From an uncultured Porphyromonadaceae bacterium (GTDB taxonomy: Bacteria > Bacteroidota > Bacteroidia > Bacteroidales > Muribaculaceae): a DNA stretch of 32,981 nucleotides. Each line of letters begins with the position of its first letter. Position 1 is the stretch's first letter. The notes under the pieces are model-generated. The model was given only the letters and a program-made list of their open reading frames with translations, searched no databases and had not been told where the DNA came from. Position numbers and translations under genes: made by a program. The stretch covers positions 1-32,981 of the forward strand of contig CAMWLR010000020.1 in NCBI GenBank assembly GCA_947175215.1. The letters are read 5' to 3'. Shown piece after piece: positions 6,578-17,355 of this stretch.

Positions 6578-9181
6578 TTATTCGTCAGATTCGTCAGAGG
6601 CGGTATTTTCGGTGTCACCGTTTTCAACATCCTCGACATCATCATTGGTCTCATCATCAAGAGACTCATCGAGAGAGTTGCCTATCGGCTCGTCAAGTAT
6701 CTCTGGATTCTCGATTGACTCAACAGCCTCCTCCTCGGGATCAGTGGGTACGCAGCATACCGAGGCGATTTCATCTCCGCGTTTGTCGAGGTTGATGATC
6801 CTGACACCCTGAGTGGCACGACCCATGACACGGATGTCTGCGACACGCATGCGCAGGGTGATACCAGAGCGGTTGATGATCATCAGGTCATTGTCATCGT
6901 TAACACTCTTAATGGCGATCAAACGACCGGTCTTCTCGGTGACATTCATCGTCTTGACACCCTTACCGCCTCGGTTAGTGATGCGGTAAGCCTCGATGTC
7001 AGAGCGCTTGCCATATCCGTTCTCCGAGACAACCATAACATTGTTAGAATCGTCAGCAGCCATGCAAACCATTCCGATCACCTCGTCATCTCCACCATCG
7101 AGACGCATACCGCGGACACCGGCGGCTACACGTCCCATCTGTCGGACAGCCGACTCATTAAAGCGGATAGCACGACCGTTGCGGTTAGCCATCAGGATCT
7201 CGCAGTTGCCATCGGTCAACTCGACACCGATGAGTTTGTCATCTTCACGGAGTACGATTGCTTTCTTACCCTTGATATTAATGCGGGCATACTCTGAGAG
7301 TGATGTCTTCTTGATCTGACCAAGTTTGGTAGCGAACACGAGATTGTGCGATGAAGTAAACTCGGTGTCATCAAGATTCTTGATCTTGATGAATGCGTTG
7401 ACAGAGTCGCCCGGCTCAATGTTGAGCAGATTCTGTATCGCCCGGCCCTTTGTGGCTTTGGCACCTTCGGGGAGCTCATATACTTTCATCTTATACACAA
7501 GACCTTTCTGAGTGAAGAAGAGAAGGTTGTTGTGCATTGATGCCGGGTAGATATATTCGATAAAGTCCTCCTCGCGGGTATTTGACCCGCGAGACCCTAC
7601 GCCGCCACGATTCTGTGCACGGAACTCAGAGAGGGGAGTGCGCTTGATGTAACCCATGTGAGAGATGGTGATGATCATCTCGTCATCGGCAAAGAAATCC
7701 TCGGCATTGAAGTCCCCGGCGGCAACCTCGATTTTGGTGCGACGGGCGTTACCGAAACGGTCTCTGATCTCAATGAGCTCATCTTTGATGAGCTCGCGGC
7801 ATACAGAGTCATCGCTGAGGATTAGTTCAAGACGTGCGATCAGTTGCTGCAACTCCTCAAACTGTGCGTGCAGCTTGTCTTGCTCGAGTCCGGTGAGCTG
7901 ACGCAGACGCATATCAACGATAGCCTGAGTCTGCGGCTCGGTGAGAGCAAATGTCTCTGAGAGGGTTAGGCGGGCAGCCTCGGTAGACTCTGCGTTACGT
8001 ATGATGCGTATTACTTCGTCAATATTGTCGCAAGCGATAATTAGACCCTCGAGTATATGGGCACGCTCCTTGGCCTTTCTAAGCTCAAACTGAGTGCGGC
8101 GGATTACCACATCATGACGGTGATCGACAAACGCACCGACAATCTCTTTGAGCGACAGCAGGCGGGGTCGGCCGTTGACCAGCGCGACATTGTTGACGGA
8201 GAATGTCGACTGCATCGGTGTCATCTTATAGAGCTTGTTGAGCACGATATTAGCCACGGCATCCTGACGCAGACGTATGACGATGCGCATACCCTTGTAA
8301 TCGCTCTCGTCATTGATGTCGGCTATGCCTTCGATCTTCTTTTCGTTGACCAGTTCGGCTATATATTTGATGAGTTCAGCCTTGTTGACACCATAGGGAA
8401 TCTCGTCAACTATAATCAGCTCATGATCTTTCTCTTGCTCGACAAAAGCATTGGCACGGATGACAATGCGGCCGCGACCGGTCTCGTATGCCTCCTTAAC
8501 GCCGTTTGTGCCGAAGATTGTACCGCCCGTGGGGAAGTCGGGGGCAGGGATAATCTTCATAAGGTCGACTGTCGAGATGTCGGGGTTGTCGATATAGGCT
8601 ATACAGGCGTTAATCGACTCGGTAAGATTGTGAGTCGGCATATTGGTGGCCATACCCACGGCGATACCCGATGCACCGTTGACCAGCAGGTTGGGGATGC
8701 GTGTGGGGAGCACCATCGGCTCTTTACGCGAGTTATCGTATGTAGGCTGGAAGTCGACGGTTTCGCTGTCGATGTCGCGTAGCATCTCTTCGCCGATCTT
8801 CTGCAGGCGGATCTCGGTATAACGCATAGCCGCCGGTCCGTCACCGTCGATCGAGCCGAAGTTGCCGTGTCCGTCGACAAGGCACTCGCGCATTGCCCAC
8901 CATTGGGCCATACGCACGATGGTACCATATATTGATGAGTCACCGTGGGGATGATATTTACCCATCACCTCGCCGACGGCGTTGGCGGCCTTTTTGTGAG
9001 CCTTGTCGGAGGTATTACCCATCACGTTCATACCGTATAGTACGCGGCGGTGGACAGGCTTGAGGCCGTCGCGGACGTCTGGAAGGGCACGCGAAACGAT
9101 CACCGACATCGAATAATCGATGTAGGCTGACTTCATTTCGTTTTCGATGTTGATCTTAATGATGCGGTCTTCGTCGAGCAT
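6578..9181 (-). CDS. gyrA: DNA gyrase subunit A
   Basis: The breakage-reunion subunit of DNA gyrase, 867 residues, which with GyrB introduces negative supercoils. The catalytic tyrosine is Tyr121 in AAMRYTE. The winged-helix region [17 protein letters not shown] is at 35-51 and the quinolone-resistance region [10 protein letters not shown] at 77-86. The C-terminal half carries beta-pinwheel repeats with the GyrA-box-like [13 protein letters not shown] near residue 545. The tail (about 825-867) is strongly acidic and low in complexity. Within the resistance region Ser82 is kept but position 86 (Asp87 of E. coli) is Gly. ATG 9181 fits the family start ([16 protein letters not shown]). Its promoter and a 5' hairpin lie at 9239-9283, and clpC is divergent. 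Confidence 0.97.
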   Translation of the reverse strand: MLDEDRIIKINIENEMKSAYIDYSMSVIVSRALPDVRDGLKPVHRRVLYGMNVMGNTSDKAHKKAANAVGEVMGKYHPHGDSSIYGTIVRMAQWWAMRECLVDGHGNFGSIDGDGPAAMRYTEIRLQKIGEEMLRDIDSETVDFQPTYDNSRKEPMVLPTRIPNLLVNGASGIAVGMATNMPTHNLTESINACIAYIDNPDISTVDLMKIIPAPDFPTGGTIFGTNGVKEAYETGRGRIVIRANAFVEQEKDHELIIVDEIPYGVNKAELIKYIAELVNEKKIEGIADINDESDYKGMRIVIRLRQDAVANIVLNKLYKMTPMQSTFSVNNVALVNGRPRLLSLKEIVGAFVDHRHDVVIRRTQFELRKAKERAHILEGLIIACDNIDEVIRIIRNAESTEAARLTLSETFALTEPQTQAIVDMRLRQLTGLEQDKLHAQFEELQQLIARLELILSDDSVCRELIKDELIEIRDRFGNARRTKIEVAAGDFNAEDFFADDEMIITISHMGYIKRTPLSEFRAQNRGGVGSRGSNTREEDFIEYIYPASMHNNLLFFTQKGLVYKMKVYELPEGAKATKGRAIQNLLNIEPGDSVNAFIKIKNLDDTEFTSSHNLVFATKLGQIKKTSLSEYARINIKGKKAIVLREDDKLIGVELTDGNCEILMANRNGRAIRFNESAVRQMGRVAAGVRGMRLDGGDDEVIGMVCMAADDSNNVMVVSENGYGKRSDIEAYRITNRGGKGVKTMNVTEKTGRLIAIKSVNDDNDLMIINRSGITLRMRVADIRVMGRATQGVRIINLDKRGDEIASVCCVPTDPEEEAVESIENPEILDEPIGNSLDESLDDETNDDVEDVENGDTENTASDESDE

Positions 9182-9238
9182 AATATAGTTAAAGCTGTAA
9201 GAATTAGCACTTTTCTCCGGTTATGGAGATAGCGTGAA

Positions 9239-9271
9239 GTATTTCGGGAAGGCATGGCTCTCCCGAAATAC
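9239..9271 (-). promoter_or_regulatory. 11-bp hairpin at the very 5' end of gyrA mRNA
   Basis: GTATTTCGGGA (9239-9249) and TCCCGAAATAC (9261-9271) are perfect reverse complements around an 11-base loop. With the -7 box at 9283-9276, transcription should start at about 9271, so the hairpin would form the first bases of the message. Such 5'-terminal stems can protect mRNA from decay; a terminator is less likely because no gene ends here. Confidence 0.5.
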
Positions 9272-9275
9272 ATTA

Positions 9276-9283
9276 CAAAGATA
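9276..9283 (-). promoter_or_regulatory. -7 box TATCTTTG of gyrA
   Basis: Perfect TAnnTTTG on the minus strand, about 95 bases upstream of the gyrA ATG. The -33 position has only a weak match. Confidence 0.6.
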
Positions 9284-9462
9284 GACATTTTCCCCGAAAG
9301 AATTGTTATATTTGCGACAGATTTATTTTCCAATAGGGTCAGCGAGATTTATTTAAGGATTTTTAAGTGTCTATGTGCTGGCGCGGTGTACACTTTGGCA
9401 CACTATTTGCCGTTATAATGTAACACCAAACCTTTGAGGAAAATCCATTTTTAAGAACAAGA

Positions 9463-9468
9463 AAGGAG
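9463..9468 (+). promoter_or_regulatory. Strong Shine-Dalgarno site of clpC
   Basis: AAGGAG lies four bases before ATG 9473. Full matches to the anti-SD are rare in this window, where most genes have none, so it fixes the clpC start and hints at high translation. Confidence 0.7.
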
Positions 9469-9472
9469 ATAA

Positions 9473-12103
9473 ATGGACATTAATTTCACTGAACAACTAA
9501 AAGCTGTGCTCGAAGTCAGCCGTCAGGAGGCTGTGCGTCACAACAATAACATAATTAATCCCGAGCATCTGTTTCTGGCGATACTCGGCGACACCGGTTC
9601 GCCGGTCTTCTCCCTATTAGAAAAGATCTCGCGCAACGTGTCGGTGTATCAGCTCAGACAACAGCTCGATGACACCCTCTTTGACACCACAACAGGTCGC
9701 ATTGGGGGAGATGTCACGGTGAGCGATCTATGCAACAGATTGATTAAACTCTCTGTGCTTGAGGCCCGTATGCTCAAGAGTGATTCGGTCGACTCGATAC
9801 ATCTGTTGCTTGCGATTCTCCACAATCCCGAGGTGCAGCGCATGCCGTTTATCGTACCGTTCCGTCAGGCCGGCATCGACTATCCTTCGCTGTTGCAGCT
9901 CTTACAGAATAAGGCTGACGCTCCACGTGCCGGTGCCGGTTACACCGATGACGAGGAGGATGAGGAAGATGAAGATCTGCCTCAGTCGTCATCGCGTCAG
10001 ACTCAGCGTCCCCCCGAAGACCGCAATGCGCGTCAGTCGGCCAAGAGCCGCGGTAACAATGATACCCCGACACTTGACAAGTTTGGTAATGACATGACAC
10101 GTGCCGCCGAAGATGGTCGGCTTGACCCTGTGGTGGGACGTGAGGTCGAAATCGAGCGTCTTGCCCAGATCCTGAGCCGACGCAAGAAAAACAACCCCGT
10201 GCTTATCGGTGAGCCGGGTGTCGGTAAATCGGCTATTGTAGAGGGGCTGGCACTGCGTATCGTGCAGCGCAAGGTGTCGCGAATCCTTTTTGACAAACGA
10301 GTCATATCGCTTGATATGGCATCGCTTGTGGCCGGCACGAAATATCGAGGCCAGTTTGAGGAGCGCGTCAAGGCCATTCTCAACGAGCTGTCAAAGAACC
10401 CTGACGTCATCCTCTTTATAGATGAGTTGCATACCATTGTCGGTGCCGGTAACTCGGCCGGACAGATGGATGCCGCCAATCTGCTCAAACCCGCGCTTGC
10501 CCGCGGCGAGATACAGTGCATCGGCGCCACCACTCTCGATGAGTATCGTAAGAATATCGAGAAAGACGGAGCGCTGGAGCGTCGTTTCCAGAAGGTGATG
10601 GTCGAACCGACCACCCCCGAAGAAACCTTACAGATCCTCAATAATATTAAAGACAAGTATGAGGCACATCATAATGTAGTGTTCACTGACGATGCCCTTA
10701 AAGCCTGTGTAAGCCTGACAGAGAGATATGTCTCTGACCGTAATTTCCCTGACAAGGCGATCGACGCCCTCGATGAGGCCGGGTCTCGCGCTCATATCAC
10801 CAATATTGTCGTGCCCCAGGAGATCGAGCAACTTGAGAAAGAGATTGTCGAAGCCGGCGCGTCAAAGCTCGCTGCCGCCCAGTCTCAGAATTTCGAGAAA
10901 GCAGCCTCTTTCCGCGACAAGGAACAGACTCTAAAGCAGCAGCTTGCCGAGGCAAATGAGCGATGGGAAAAACAGCTTGAGGCTGACAAGGTGACTGTTG
11001 ACGACGAGAAAGTGGCCGAGGTCGTGGCTATGATGACAGGCGTACCCGTGCAGCGTGTAGCTCAGGCCGAAGGGTCGCGTCTGAGAGAGATGGCACCCAA
11101 ACTCAAGGGTGACATAATCGGCCAGGATAAGGCTATCGAGAAGATTGTCAAGGCTATCCAGCGCAATCGCGTAGGTCTTAAAGATCCCAATAAGCCAATC
11201 GGCAGCTTTATGTTCCTCGGTCCGACCGGTGTGGGTAAAACACACCTGGCAAAGAAGTTGGCCGAGTATCTGTTTGATAGCGCCGATACCCTTATCCGCG
11301 TTGATATGAGCGAGTATATGGAGAAGTTTACCGTCAGCCGTCTTGTTGGTGCGCCTCCGGGATACGTCGGTTATGAAGAGGGCGGTCAGCTCACAGAGAA
11401 AGTGCGTCGTCGTCCATACTCGGTAATCCTCCTTGATGAGATCGAGAAGGCTCATCCCGATGTGTTCAACCTCTTGTTGCAGGTCCTTGACGAGGGTCGA
11501 CTTACCGATAGTCTCGGTCGTCACATCGACTTTAAGAACACGCTGATAATCATGACCTCTAATATCGGGTCACGTCAGCTCAAGGATTTCGGGTCGGGCG
11601 TTGGTTTTGCTACCCGCGATGCCGCCAAAGAGAAGGAGTATAACGACTCTGTCATACAGAAAGCTCTCAATAAGGCGTTCGCTCCAGAGTTCCTTAACCG
11701 TATCGATGACATCGTCATGTTTGATTCGCTCGACAAGGACGCGATCTTCAAGATCATCGACATAGAGTTGCGCGGTTTCCGCAACCGACTTGATCTCATG
11801 GGTTATACTCTCGACATCACAGATGAAGCCAAAGAGTATATTGCTACCAAGGGTTATGACCAGCAATACGGCGCACGTCCGCTCAAGCGTGCCATACAGA
11901 AGTATCTCGAAGATCCTCTGGCCGAACTGATCATCAACTCTGAACTCAATCCCGGCGATACCATTAAGGTCGATTTTGACAAGGATAATGACAAGGTGAC
12001 AAGCACTGTTGTCAGCGGTGAGAAATCCGACACAACGGTGTCTGATGCTGCCGCCAAGTCAGAAGACACCCCAGATACACCCGTTGACACTGACAAAAAC
12101 TGA
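9473..12103 (+). CDS. clpC: ClpC-type AAA+ unfoldase of the Clp protease
   Basis: 876 residues. Order: Clp-N double repeat (1-150), an acidic linker rich in Asp/Glu (about 158-170), the first AAA+ module (Walker A GEPGVGKS from 246; Walker B ILFIDELH), a UVR-like middle segment ([18 protein letters not shown]) typical of ClpC rather than ClpB, and the second AAA+ module (Walker A GPTGVGKT from 583; [13 protein letters not shown]). A GVGF loop in the second module (SGVGFATRD) matches the tripeptide that docks on ClpP. It unfolds substrates for ClpP in the cytoplasm. The C-terminus ends in a Ser/Thr/Asp-rich tail after the family core. It is divergent from gyrA; I see no CtsR-like heptad operator and no clear -7 box. 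Confidence 0.95.
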   Translation: MDINFTEQLKAVLEVSRQEAVRHNNNIINPEHLFLAILGDTGSPVFSLLEKISRNVSVYQLRQQLDDTLFDTTTGRIGGDVTVSDLCNRLIKLSVLEARMLKSDSVDSIHLLLAILHNPEVQRMPFIVPFRQAGIDYPSLLQLLQNKADAPRAGAGYTDDEEDEEDEDLPQSSSRQTQRPPEDRNARQSAKSRGNNDTPTLDKFGNDMTRAAEDGRLDPVVGREVEIERLAQILSRRKKNNPVLIGEPGVGKSAIVEGLALRIVQRKVSRILFDKRVISLDMASLVAGTKYRGQFEERVKAILNELSKNPDVILFIDELHTIVGAGNSAGQMDAANLLKPALARGEIQCIGATTLDEYRKNIEKDGALERRFQKVMVEPTTPEETLQILNNIKDKYEAHHNVVFTDDALKACVSLTERYVSDRNFPDKAIDALDEAGSRAHITNIVVPQEIEQLEKEIVEAGASKLAAAQSQNFEKAASFRDKEQTLKQQLAEANERWEKQLEADKVTVDDEKVAEVVAMMTGVPVQRVAQAEGSRLREMAPKLKGDIIGQDKAIEKIVKAIQRNRVGLKDPNKPIGSFMFLGPTGVGKTHLAKKLAEYLFDSADTLIRVDMSEYMEKFTVSRLVGAPPGYVGYEEGGQLTEKVRRRPYSVILLDEIEKAHPDVFNLLLQVLDEGRLTDSLGRHIDFKNTLIIMTSNIGSRQLKDFGSGVGFATRDAAKEKEYNDSVIQKALNKAFAPEFLNRIDDIVMFDSLDKDAIFKIIDIELRGFRNRLDLMGYTLDITDEAKEYIATKGYDQQYGARPLKRAIQKYLEDPLAELIINSELNPGDTIKVDFDKDNDKVTSTVVSGEKSDTTVSDAAAKSEDTPDTPVDTDKN

Positions 12104-12124
12104 CAGAGATTAACAATATTTATG

Positions 12125-12159
12125 AAAAAATGCCAATCCTGACGATTGGCATTTTTTTT
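12125..12159 (+). terminator. Rho-independent terminator of clpC
   Basis: AATGCCAATC (12129-12138) pairs perfectly with GATTGGCATT (12144-12153), flanked by A residues on the left and an eight-T run on the right (12152-12159). Confidence 0.9.
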
Positions 12160-12230
12160 GCAGTTTGTTATAGTGACAGAGGTTGTCTTACACACCTCAT
12201 TGACACGTAAACTAAAAACTACATAGATAT

Positions 12231-14279
12231 ATGGCAACAACTAAAGGTACTATCGGAGTAACCACCGAGAATATTTTCCCGGTAATCAAGAAATTTCTTT
12301 ACAGCGATCATGAGATTTTCCTGCGCGAACTCGTCTCAAATGCTGTCGACGCAACCCAAAAGATACGTACACTCTCATCTTTCGGCGAGTTCAAGGGTGA
12401 GCTTGGCGATCTCAAAGTATATGTGACCGTCGATAAAGAGGCCGGCACGCTCACCGTCTCTGACCACGGTATCGGCATGACTGCCGAAGATATTGATAAA
12501 TATATCAATCAGATAGCATTCTCAGGCGCAGAAGATTTTCTCGCCAAATATAAAGATAATATTAACGCCATAATCGGCCACTTCGGTCTCGGCTTTTATT
12601 CGGCCTTTATGGTAGCAAATAAGGTTGAGATCGTCTCTCTGTCATATAAGGATGGCGCTGAGGCCGTGCGCTGGGAGTGTGACGGGTCGCCTGAGTTCTC
12701 GATGGGTCCGGCCGAAAAGAAGGAGAGAGGTACGGATATTATCCTCCATATCGATCCCGAAAACGCCGAATTCCTTGAGCAGATAAGGATTGACACGCTG
12801 CTTAAGAAATATTGTCGATTCCTCCCCGTGCCCGTCGTGTCAGGTAAGGAGCAGGAATGGAAAGACGGCAAGATGGTAGACACTGACCGCGACAAGGTTA
12901 TAAACTCGACCGAACCGCTCTGGACCAAGAAACCGGCCGAACTTACTGACAGTGATTACATTACATTCTATCACGAGCTTTATCCTGGTCAGGATGATCC
13001 TCTGTTCTGGATTCACCTTAACGTGGATTACCCCTTCCATCTAACCGGCGTATTATTCTTCCCCAAAATTCACAATAATTTTGAGGTGACCAAAAACCGT
13101 ATCCAGCTTTATTGCAATCAGGTTTTCGTGACCGACTCGGTTGAGGGTGTTGTGCCTGAGTTCATGATGCTGCTGCAAGGTGTCATCGACTCACCCGATA
13201 TCCCTCTGAACGTATCACGTAGCTATTTGCAGAGTGACACCGCCGTCAAGAAGATTTCAGGCTATATCACCAAAAAGGTTGCATCACGTCTCGAAGATCT
13301 CTTCAAGGCAGACCGCAAGGATTTTGAGGGGAAATGGGATGACATCCGCATCTTCATCGAGTATGGTATGCTGACTGATGAGAAATTCCGCGATGCTGCG
13401 ATGAAGTTCTGCCTCCTCAAAGATACTGAGGGTAAATATTACACCATTGATGAGTATAAGACTCTTATTGAAGCAACTCAGACTGATAAGGACGGTAATC
13501 TGGTATTCCTCTACACGACAGATCCCACCGAGCAGTATACCTTTATCAAGGCTGCCAATGACAAGGGGTATTCTGTATTGCTCATGGATGGTCAGCTCGA
13601 CAGCCACTTTGTCGGATTGCTTGAGCAGAAGATCGACAAGAGCCGGTTTGTCAGAGTAGACTCAGACGTGGTCGAAAATCTTATCCCCAAAGCCGATAAG
13701 AAGACGGCCGATATCCCGGCTGATAAGCGCGATATGCTGACGACACTTTTTAGCTCACAGCTTCCCAAAGTTGACAAGGCACAGTTCATCGTCACATTCG
13801 AGGCTCTCGGTGAGAATGGCGCGCCTATTGTCATCACCCGCAACGAATATATGCGTCGTATGAAGGAGATGGCCGCACTGCAGCCCGGCATGAACTTCTA
13901 TGGCGAGATGCCTGACAGCTATAATATGACTGTCAATGTAGATCAGCCGGTGGTTGACAAGATATCAAAAGCAGCCTTTGAGGTGCTTGATTCAAAGATC
14001 TCAACGCTGGTCACTTCAATTAACGACACCAACAAAAAGATCGAGGATCTAAATAAAGAGGTCAAAGACGGCAAACCCACCGCAGAGCAAGAGAAACAGC
14101 TGCAGGAACTCATGTCTGTCGTCGACAAAGCCCGCAAGGAACAGACCGAGACAGTGTCGACTTATGCCGCAACCCAGCCTGTTATCAGACAGCTCATTGA
14201 CCTTGCCCTCTTAGGCAACGGGTTGCTCAAAGGTGCTGATCTCTCTGCCTTTATCACTCGATCGGTTGAGCTGCTTTAA
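12231..14279 (+). CDS. htpG: Hsp90-family chaperone HtpG
   Basis: 682 residues, the usual length in Bacteroidales. The N-terminal GHKL ATPase fold shows its motifs in order: FLRELVSNAVDA (E and N of the ATP site, about 29-40), SDHGIGMT (79-86) and the lid motif HFGLGFYSAFMV (about 117-128). The middle domain has the catalytic-loop pattern LNVSRSYLQSD (Arg contacting the ATP gamma phosphate). A mixed-charge C-terminal helix region (about 600-650) precedes the dimerisation end; no MEEVD is present, as in all bacterial Hsp90s. It acts as a cytoplasmic dimeric chaperone. It has its own unit between two strong terminators. A small inverted repeat GAGGT/ACCTC (12180-12199) lies in the upstream region and might be an operator. 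No good -7 box was found. Confidence 0.97.
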   Translation: MATTKGTIGVTTENIFPVIKKFLYSDHEIFLRELVSNAVDATQKIRTLSSFGEFKGELGDLKVYVTVDKEAGTLTVSDHGIGMTAEDIDKYINQIAFSGAEDFLAKYKDNINAIIGHFGLGFYSAFMVANKVEIVSLSYKDGAEAVRWECDGSPEFSMGPAEKKERGTDIILHIDPENAEFLEQIRIDTLLKKYCRFLPVPVVSGKEQEWKDGKMVDTDRDKVINSTEPLWTKKPAELTDSDYITFYHELYPGQDDPLFWIHLNVDYPFHLTGVLFFPKIHNNFEVTKNRIQLYCNQVFVTDSVEGVVPEFMMLLQGVIDSPDIPLNVSRSYLQSDTAVKKISGYITKKVASRLEDLFKADRKDFEGKWDDIRIFIEYGMLTDEKFRDAAMKFCLLKDTEGKYYTIDEYKTLIEATQTDKDGNLVFLYTTDPTEQYTFIKAANDKGYSVLLMDGQLDSHFVGLLEQKIDKSRFVRVDSDVVENLIPKADKKTADIPADKRDMLTTLFSSQLPKVDKAQFIVTFEALGENGAPIVITRNEYMRRMKEMAALQPGMNFYGEMPDSYNMTVNVDQPVVDKISKAAFEVLDSKISTLVTSINDTNKKIEDLNKEVKDGKPTAEQEKQLQELMSVVDKARKEQTETVSTYAATQPVIRQLIDLALLGNGLLKGADLSAFITRSVELL

Positions 14280-14306
14280 CCATTGTTTACAAGCATTATT
14301 TACCAT

Positions 14307-14353
14307 AAAAGTCTCCTAATCTGACATTGTGTCAGATTAGGAGACTTTTCTCT
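14307..14353 (+). terminator. Long rho-independent terminator of htpG
   Basis: A perfect 20-bp stem (14307-14326 with 14330-14349) and three-base loop TTG, then TCTCTTT. Its right arm overlaps the -33 region of the next promoter. Confidence 0.9.
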
Positions 14354-14368
14354 TTAATTATAAATTCG

Positions 14369-14376
14369 TAACTTTG
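14369..14376 (+). promoter_or_regulatory. -7 box TAACTTTG of the outer-membrane operon
   Basis: Perfect TAnnTTTG. A TTTT at 14346-14349, within the htpG terminator, lies 19 bases upstream as a poor -33. Leader of about 25 bases to ATG 14408. Confidence 0.6.
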
Positions 14377-14407
14377 CACCGAATTTTGACAACATCGACT
14401 ATATTAG

Positions 14408-15613
14408 ATGCAGTTGCTATCACCGCTAAGATATTCATTGTTAATATTATTGCTTTCAGTCATTTCACCATTATCTTATGCCGGAGGTGATACTGATTGT
14501 ATAGCTGATTCATGCGTGGTAACACAGCAACCTGACTCGGTAGCGTCGTCTCACACGTCTGTACATCGAAACCTGATCGGTAAGATTATTGACTATTTTG
14601 ATCATACCAATGATGTCAAACCTGAGAAGAAGTTTGACATATCGTTTATCGGCGGACCGAGCTATTCGGCGGCAACATCGGTTGAGATTGCCGGCCTTGT
14701 CTCAGGTCTCTATAAGTCGCGAAACGATTCACTGACTCCGCGAAGCGATATTTCGATCTATGCCGAGGGGTCTGTTACCGGGATGTATAATTTCGGTATC
14801 CGTAGCAATCACATTTTCCCCCGTGATCGCATGCGCGTGGTGTATGATGCCAATTTCTGCCATTTCCCGTTGAAATTTTGGGGAATAGGGTATGATAGCG
14901 GCATTAACAGCGATAATGAGAGTAAATATACCCTGCTTGAGTCGGCGATGACCATGCAGTTTTTATGGAAGATCCCCGCGAATATTTATCTCGGACCCTC
15001 TGTAAACTTCAATTATCAGAAAGCCACCAAGACTGAGCGCCCGGAATTATGGCAGGGTGAAGATCTCAGGGTGTTCTGCTATGGTGCCGGTGTGGTGTTT
15101 TCGTTTGATACCCGCGATCTCCCCGGTAATGCGTCTAAAGGTTATTACATCGGTTTCCATCAGCAATTTTTCCCCGGGTTTGCAGGCAACAAATATGCGT
15201 TTTCGATGAGCGAGCTGTCGGCGATGTATTACCGTCGGTTCTGGTCGTCAGGTATTATGGCATTCAGATTTCATGGTGCGGCGGCGTATGGCGATGTGCC
15301 TTGGGGTATGCTACCCACCCTTGACAACGGCAACGCCGTCAGAGGTTATTATGAGGGACGTTACCGTGACAAGAATGAGTTGGATGTCGTGGTCGAACTC
15401 AGGCAGCATATCTGGCGTCGTAACGGATTGGTCGTCTGGGGTGGTGTCGGCAGTGTGTTCAGCACATTCGACCAAATCAGATGGAATACCCTGTTGCCGA
15501 CATACGGTATCGGGTATCGCTGGGAGTTTAAAAACAGAGTTAACGTGAGAGTCGATTATGGGTTTGGAAAACATTCCCATTCACTCTCGTTCGGTATAAA
15601 TGAAGCATTTTAA
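14408..15613 (+). CDS. BamA/TamA-like outer-membrane beta-barrel without POTRA domains
   Basis: 401 residues with a signal peptide (residues 1-25, cleavage near SYA). After a short linker (about 26-75) the whole protein is a run of alternating strands, as in the surface-antigen (D15/Omp85) barrel: FIGGPSYSAATSVEIA, FSFDTRDLPGNASKGYY, and NAVRGYYEGRYRDKNE, which looks like the lid-loop VRGY/F element of Omp85 proteins. It ends in Phe, as barrel proteins do. No POTRA repeats are present, so it is more like the barrel-only members than BamA itself. It is the first gene of an operon; its last 14 bases overlap the phosphoethanolamine-transferase start, indicating translational coupling. A role in placing or exporting an outer-membrane component is an inference. 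Confidence 0.75.
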   Translation: MQLLSPLRYSLLILLLSVISPLSYAGGDTDCIADSCVVTQQPDSVASSHTSVHRNLIGKIIDYFDHTNDVKPEKKFDISFIGGPSYSAATSVEIAGLVSGLYKSRNDSLTPRSDISIYAEGSVTGMYNFGIRSNHIFPRDRMRVVYDANFCHFPLKFWGIGYDSGINSDNESKYTLLESAMTMQFLWKIPANIYLGPSVNFNYQKATKTERPELWQGEDLRVFCYGAGVVFSFDTRDLPGNASKGYYIGFHQQFFPGFAGNKYAFSMSELSAMYYRRFWSSGIMAFRFHGAAAYGDVPWGMLPTLDNGNAVRGYYEGRYRDKNELDVVVELRQHIWRRNGLVVWGGVGSVFSTFDQIRWNTLLPTYGIGYRWEFKNRVNVRVDYGFGKHSHSLSFGINEAF

Positions 15614-17339
15614 TCAAGTGTCAACTATCAAATTATTCTTTACAAAGTATATTCTGCGTCCATTAGGACGCTTTTTCGGTGATATGAGAGCGCTGGCCAT
15701 CTGGGTAGTACTGGCCCTCATTGTCCCAAATATAGTGCTGTCATTCACTGAGGAGGTTTCACCCCTGAGCGCGGTTGTAAACATATTGTTGCCCGGTGGA
15801 ATATTCTGTCTGGTAATGGGTGCTTGGTTGCGTACCGGCAAGAGTGTCATAGCATCCCTGCCGTTTATGATTTTAGCAGCTTTTCAGCTTGTGTTGCTAT
15901 ATCTTTATGGCGGATCTGTTATTGCCGTCGATATGTTTCTCAATGTCGTGACCACCAATGTGTCAGAGGCAACCGAACTCCTGGCCAATCTGCTTGATGC
16001 TATGGGGGTGGTGATTATCCTTTATCTCACTCCAATTATATGGGGTATATGGGGATGGATCAAAAAGAAAGATATAACGCGCCGTTTCAGACGTAAACTG
16101 CTGGGGTGCGGCATCGCTTTGACTTTGGCCGGAATGATTGCAACCATCGGCTGCCATTTCTCTGTCAGAGATTACCAATTCATACATGAGACGTTCCCTG
16201 TCAATGCAGTGTCAAATCTCATCGAGGCCTGTCACCGTTACTCAGAGACAGCTCACCATGCCGAGATTTCAGCCGGATTTACATATCGTGCCACACACAC
16301 CAACGACTCTGACGAGCCCGAGATTTATGTCTTTGTGATAGGGGAGACCTCACGCGGTGAGAATTGGCAACTTGGTGGATATGAGCGGCCGACCAATCCC
16401 CGACTGTCACAAGAGGATGGGGTGGTATTCTTCAGAAAATCTATATCCGAGTCAAACACAACTCACAAAAGTGTGCCGATGCTGATAAGCTATGCCTCGG
16501 CCGAGAATTTTGATTCGATAGCACACTACAAGAGCATAATCACAGCATTCCGCGAGGCCGGATTCTCTACGTCGTTTATCTCAAATCAGCTGCCAAACCG
16601 ATCATTTACCGAACACTTTGGTAACGAGGCTGACACAACGGTCTACGTTGCCTCTGAGGATGCCACCCATCATCCCTATGATGAGGCCGTGTTTGAACCG
16701 GTCGACAAACTACTTGGTGACACTCTAAGACGTAAACAGCTGATAGTGATACATACATACGGGTCGCACTTTAGATACCGCGATCGCTATCCCGATAGCT
16801 TCTCGCATTTTACCCCTGATGATGCAATAGATGCCAGTCTCTCTAACCGCGACGAACTGATAAATGCATACGATAACACTATCCTGTATGTCGATTATAT
16901 CCTGTCATCTCTCATCGACCGATTGAAAGCCACCGGCTATCGCGCGGGGCTGGTATACGCCTCTGACCATGGCGAAGATATTTTTGATGATAAACGCGAA
17001 CGTTTTCTGCACGCATCTCCGGTGCCTACTTACTGGCAGATACACCAGGCGTCACTTGTCTGGTTGTCGCCAAAGCTACAAGGCGAGAACCCCGGTATGG
17101 CAGAGGCCCTTGCCGAAAATTCAGCCAAGCGTATCTCACCGCAGAAATCACTTTTCCCGACAGTCATGCAGATGGCAGCGGTGTCTTCGCCTTATGTCGT
17201 TGACTCATTATCACTGGTCTCAAAGAATTATAATCCCGCGCCGATGGTTTATCTCAATGATCTTAACAAGGCATTGCCGATATATAGAAGCGGACTCACG
17301 AATGAGGATCGCCTGAAAGTCTCGTTACTAATCCAATAA
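15600..17339 (+). CDS. Phosphoethanolamine transferase (EptA/CptA-type sulfatase-fold enzyme)
   Basis: 579 residues. Five membrane helices lie in residues 30-185, then a periplasmic alkaline-phosphatase/sulfatase-fold domain. The nucleophile is Thr250 in VIGETSRGENWQLGGY, with Glu249 as metal ligand; the other metal ligands are Asp456 and His457 in YASDHGED. These are the hallmarks of enzymes that move phosphoethanolamine from phosphatidylethanolamine to lipid A or core sugars (EptA, CptA). Which acceptor is used cannot be told from sequence. In Bacteroidales, lipid A carries phosphoethanolamine, which lowers surface charge and cationic-peptide binding. The start overlaps the barrel gene by 14 bases, and an acyltransferase follows after 16 bases. 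Confidence 0.85.
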   Translation: MKHFNQVSTIKLFFTKYILRPLGRFFGDMRALAIWVVLALIVPNIVLSFTEEVSPLSAVVNILLPGGIFCLVMGAWLRTGKSVIASLPFMILAAFQLVLLYLYGGSVIAVDMFLNVVTTNVSEATELLANLLDAMGVVIILYLTPIIWGIWGWIKKKDITRRFRRKLLGCGIALTLAGMIATIGCHFSVRDYQFIHETFPVNAVSNLIEACHRYSETAHHAEISAGFTYRATHTNDSDEPEIYVFVIGETSRGENWQLGGYERPTNPRLSQEDGVVFFRKSISESNTTHKSVPMLISYASAENFDSIAHYKSIITAFREAGFSTSFISNQLPNRSFTEHFGNEADTTVYVASEDATHHPYDEAVFEPVDKLLGDTLRRKQLIVIHTYGSHFRYRDRYPDSFSHFTPDDAIDASLSNRDELINAYDNTILYVDYILSSLIDRLKATGYRAGLVYASDHGEDIFDDKRERFLHASPVPTYWQIHQASLVWLSPKLQGENPGMAEALAENSAKRISPQKSLFPTVMQMAAVSSPYVVDSLSLVSKNYNPAPMVYLNDLNKALPIYRSGLTNEDRLKVSLLIQ

Positions 17340-17355
17340 GACACCATCGATTGAT

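Noticed and set aside
9133-9255. A 40-residue upstream frame (start in the loop of the gyrA 5' hairpin) overlapping the gyrA start
   Set aside because: No ribosome-binding site, basic low-complexity product, and extension over gyrA in another frame is expected by chance.
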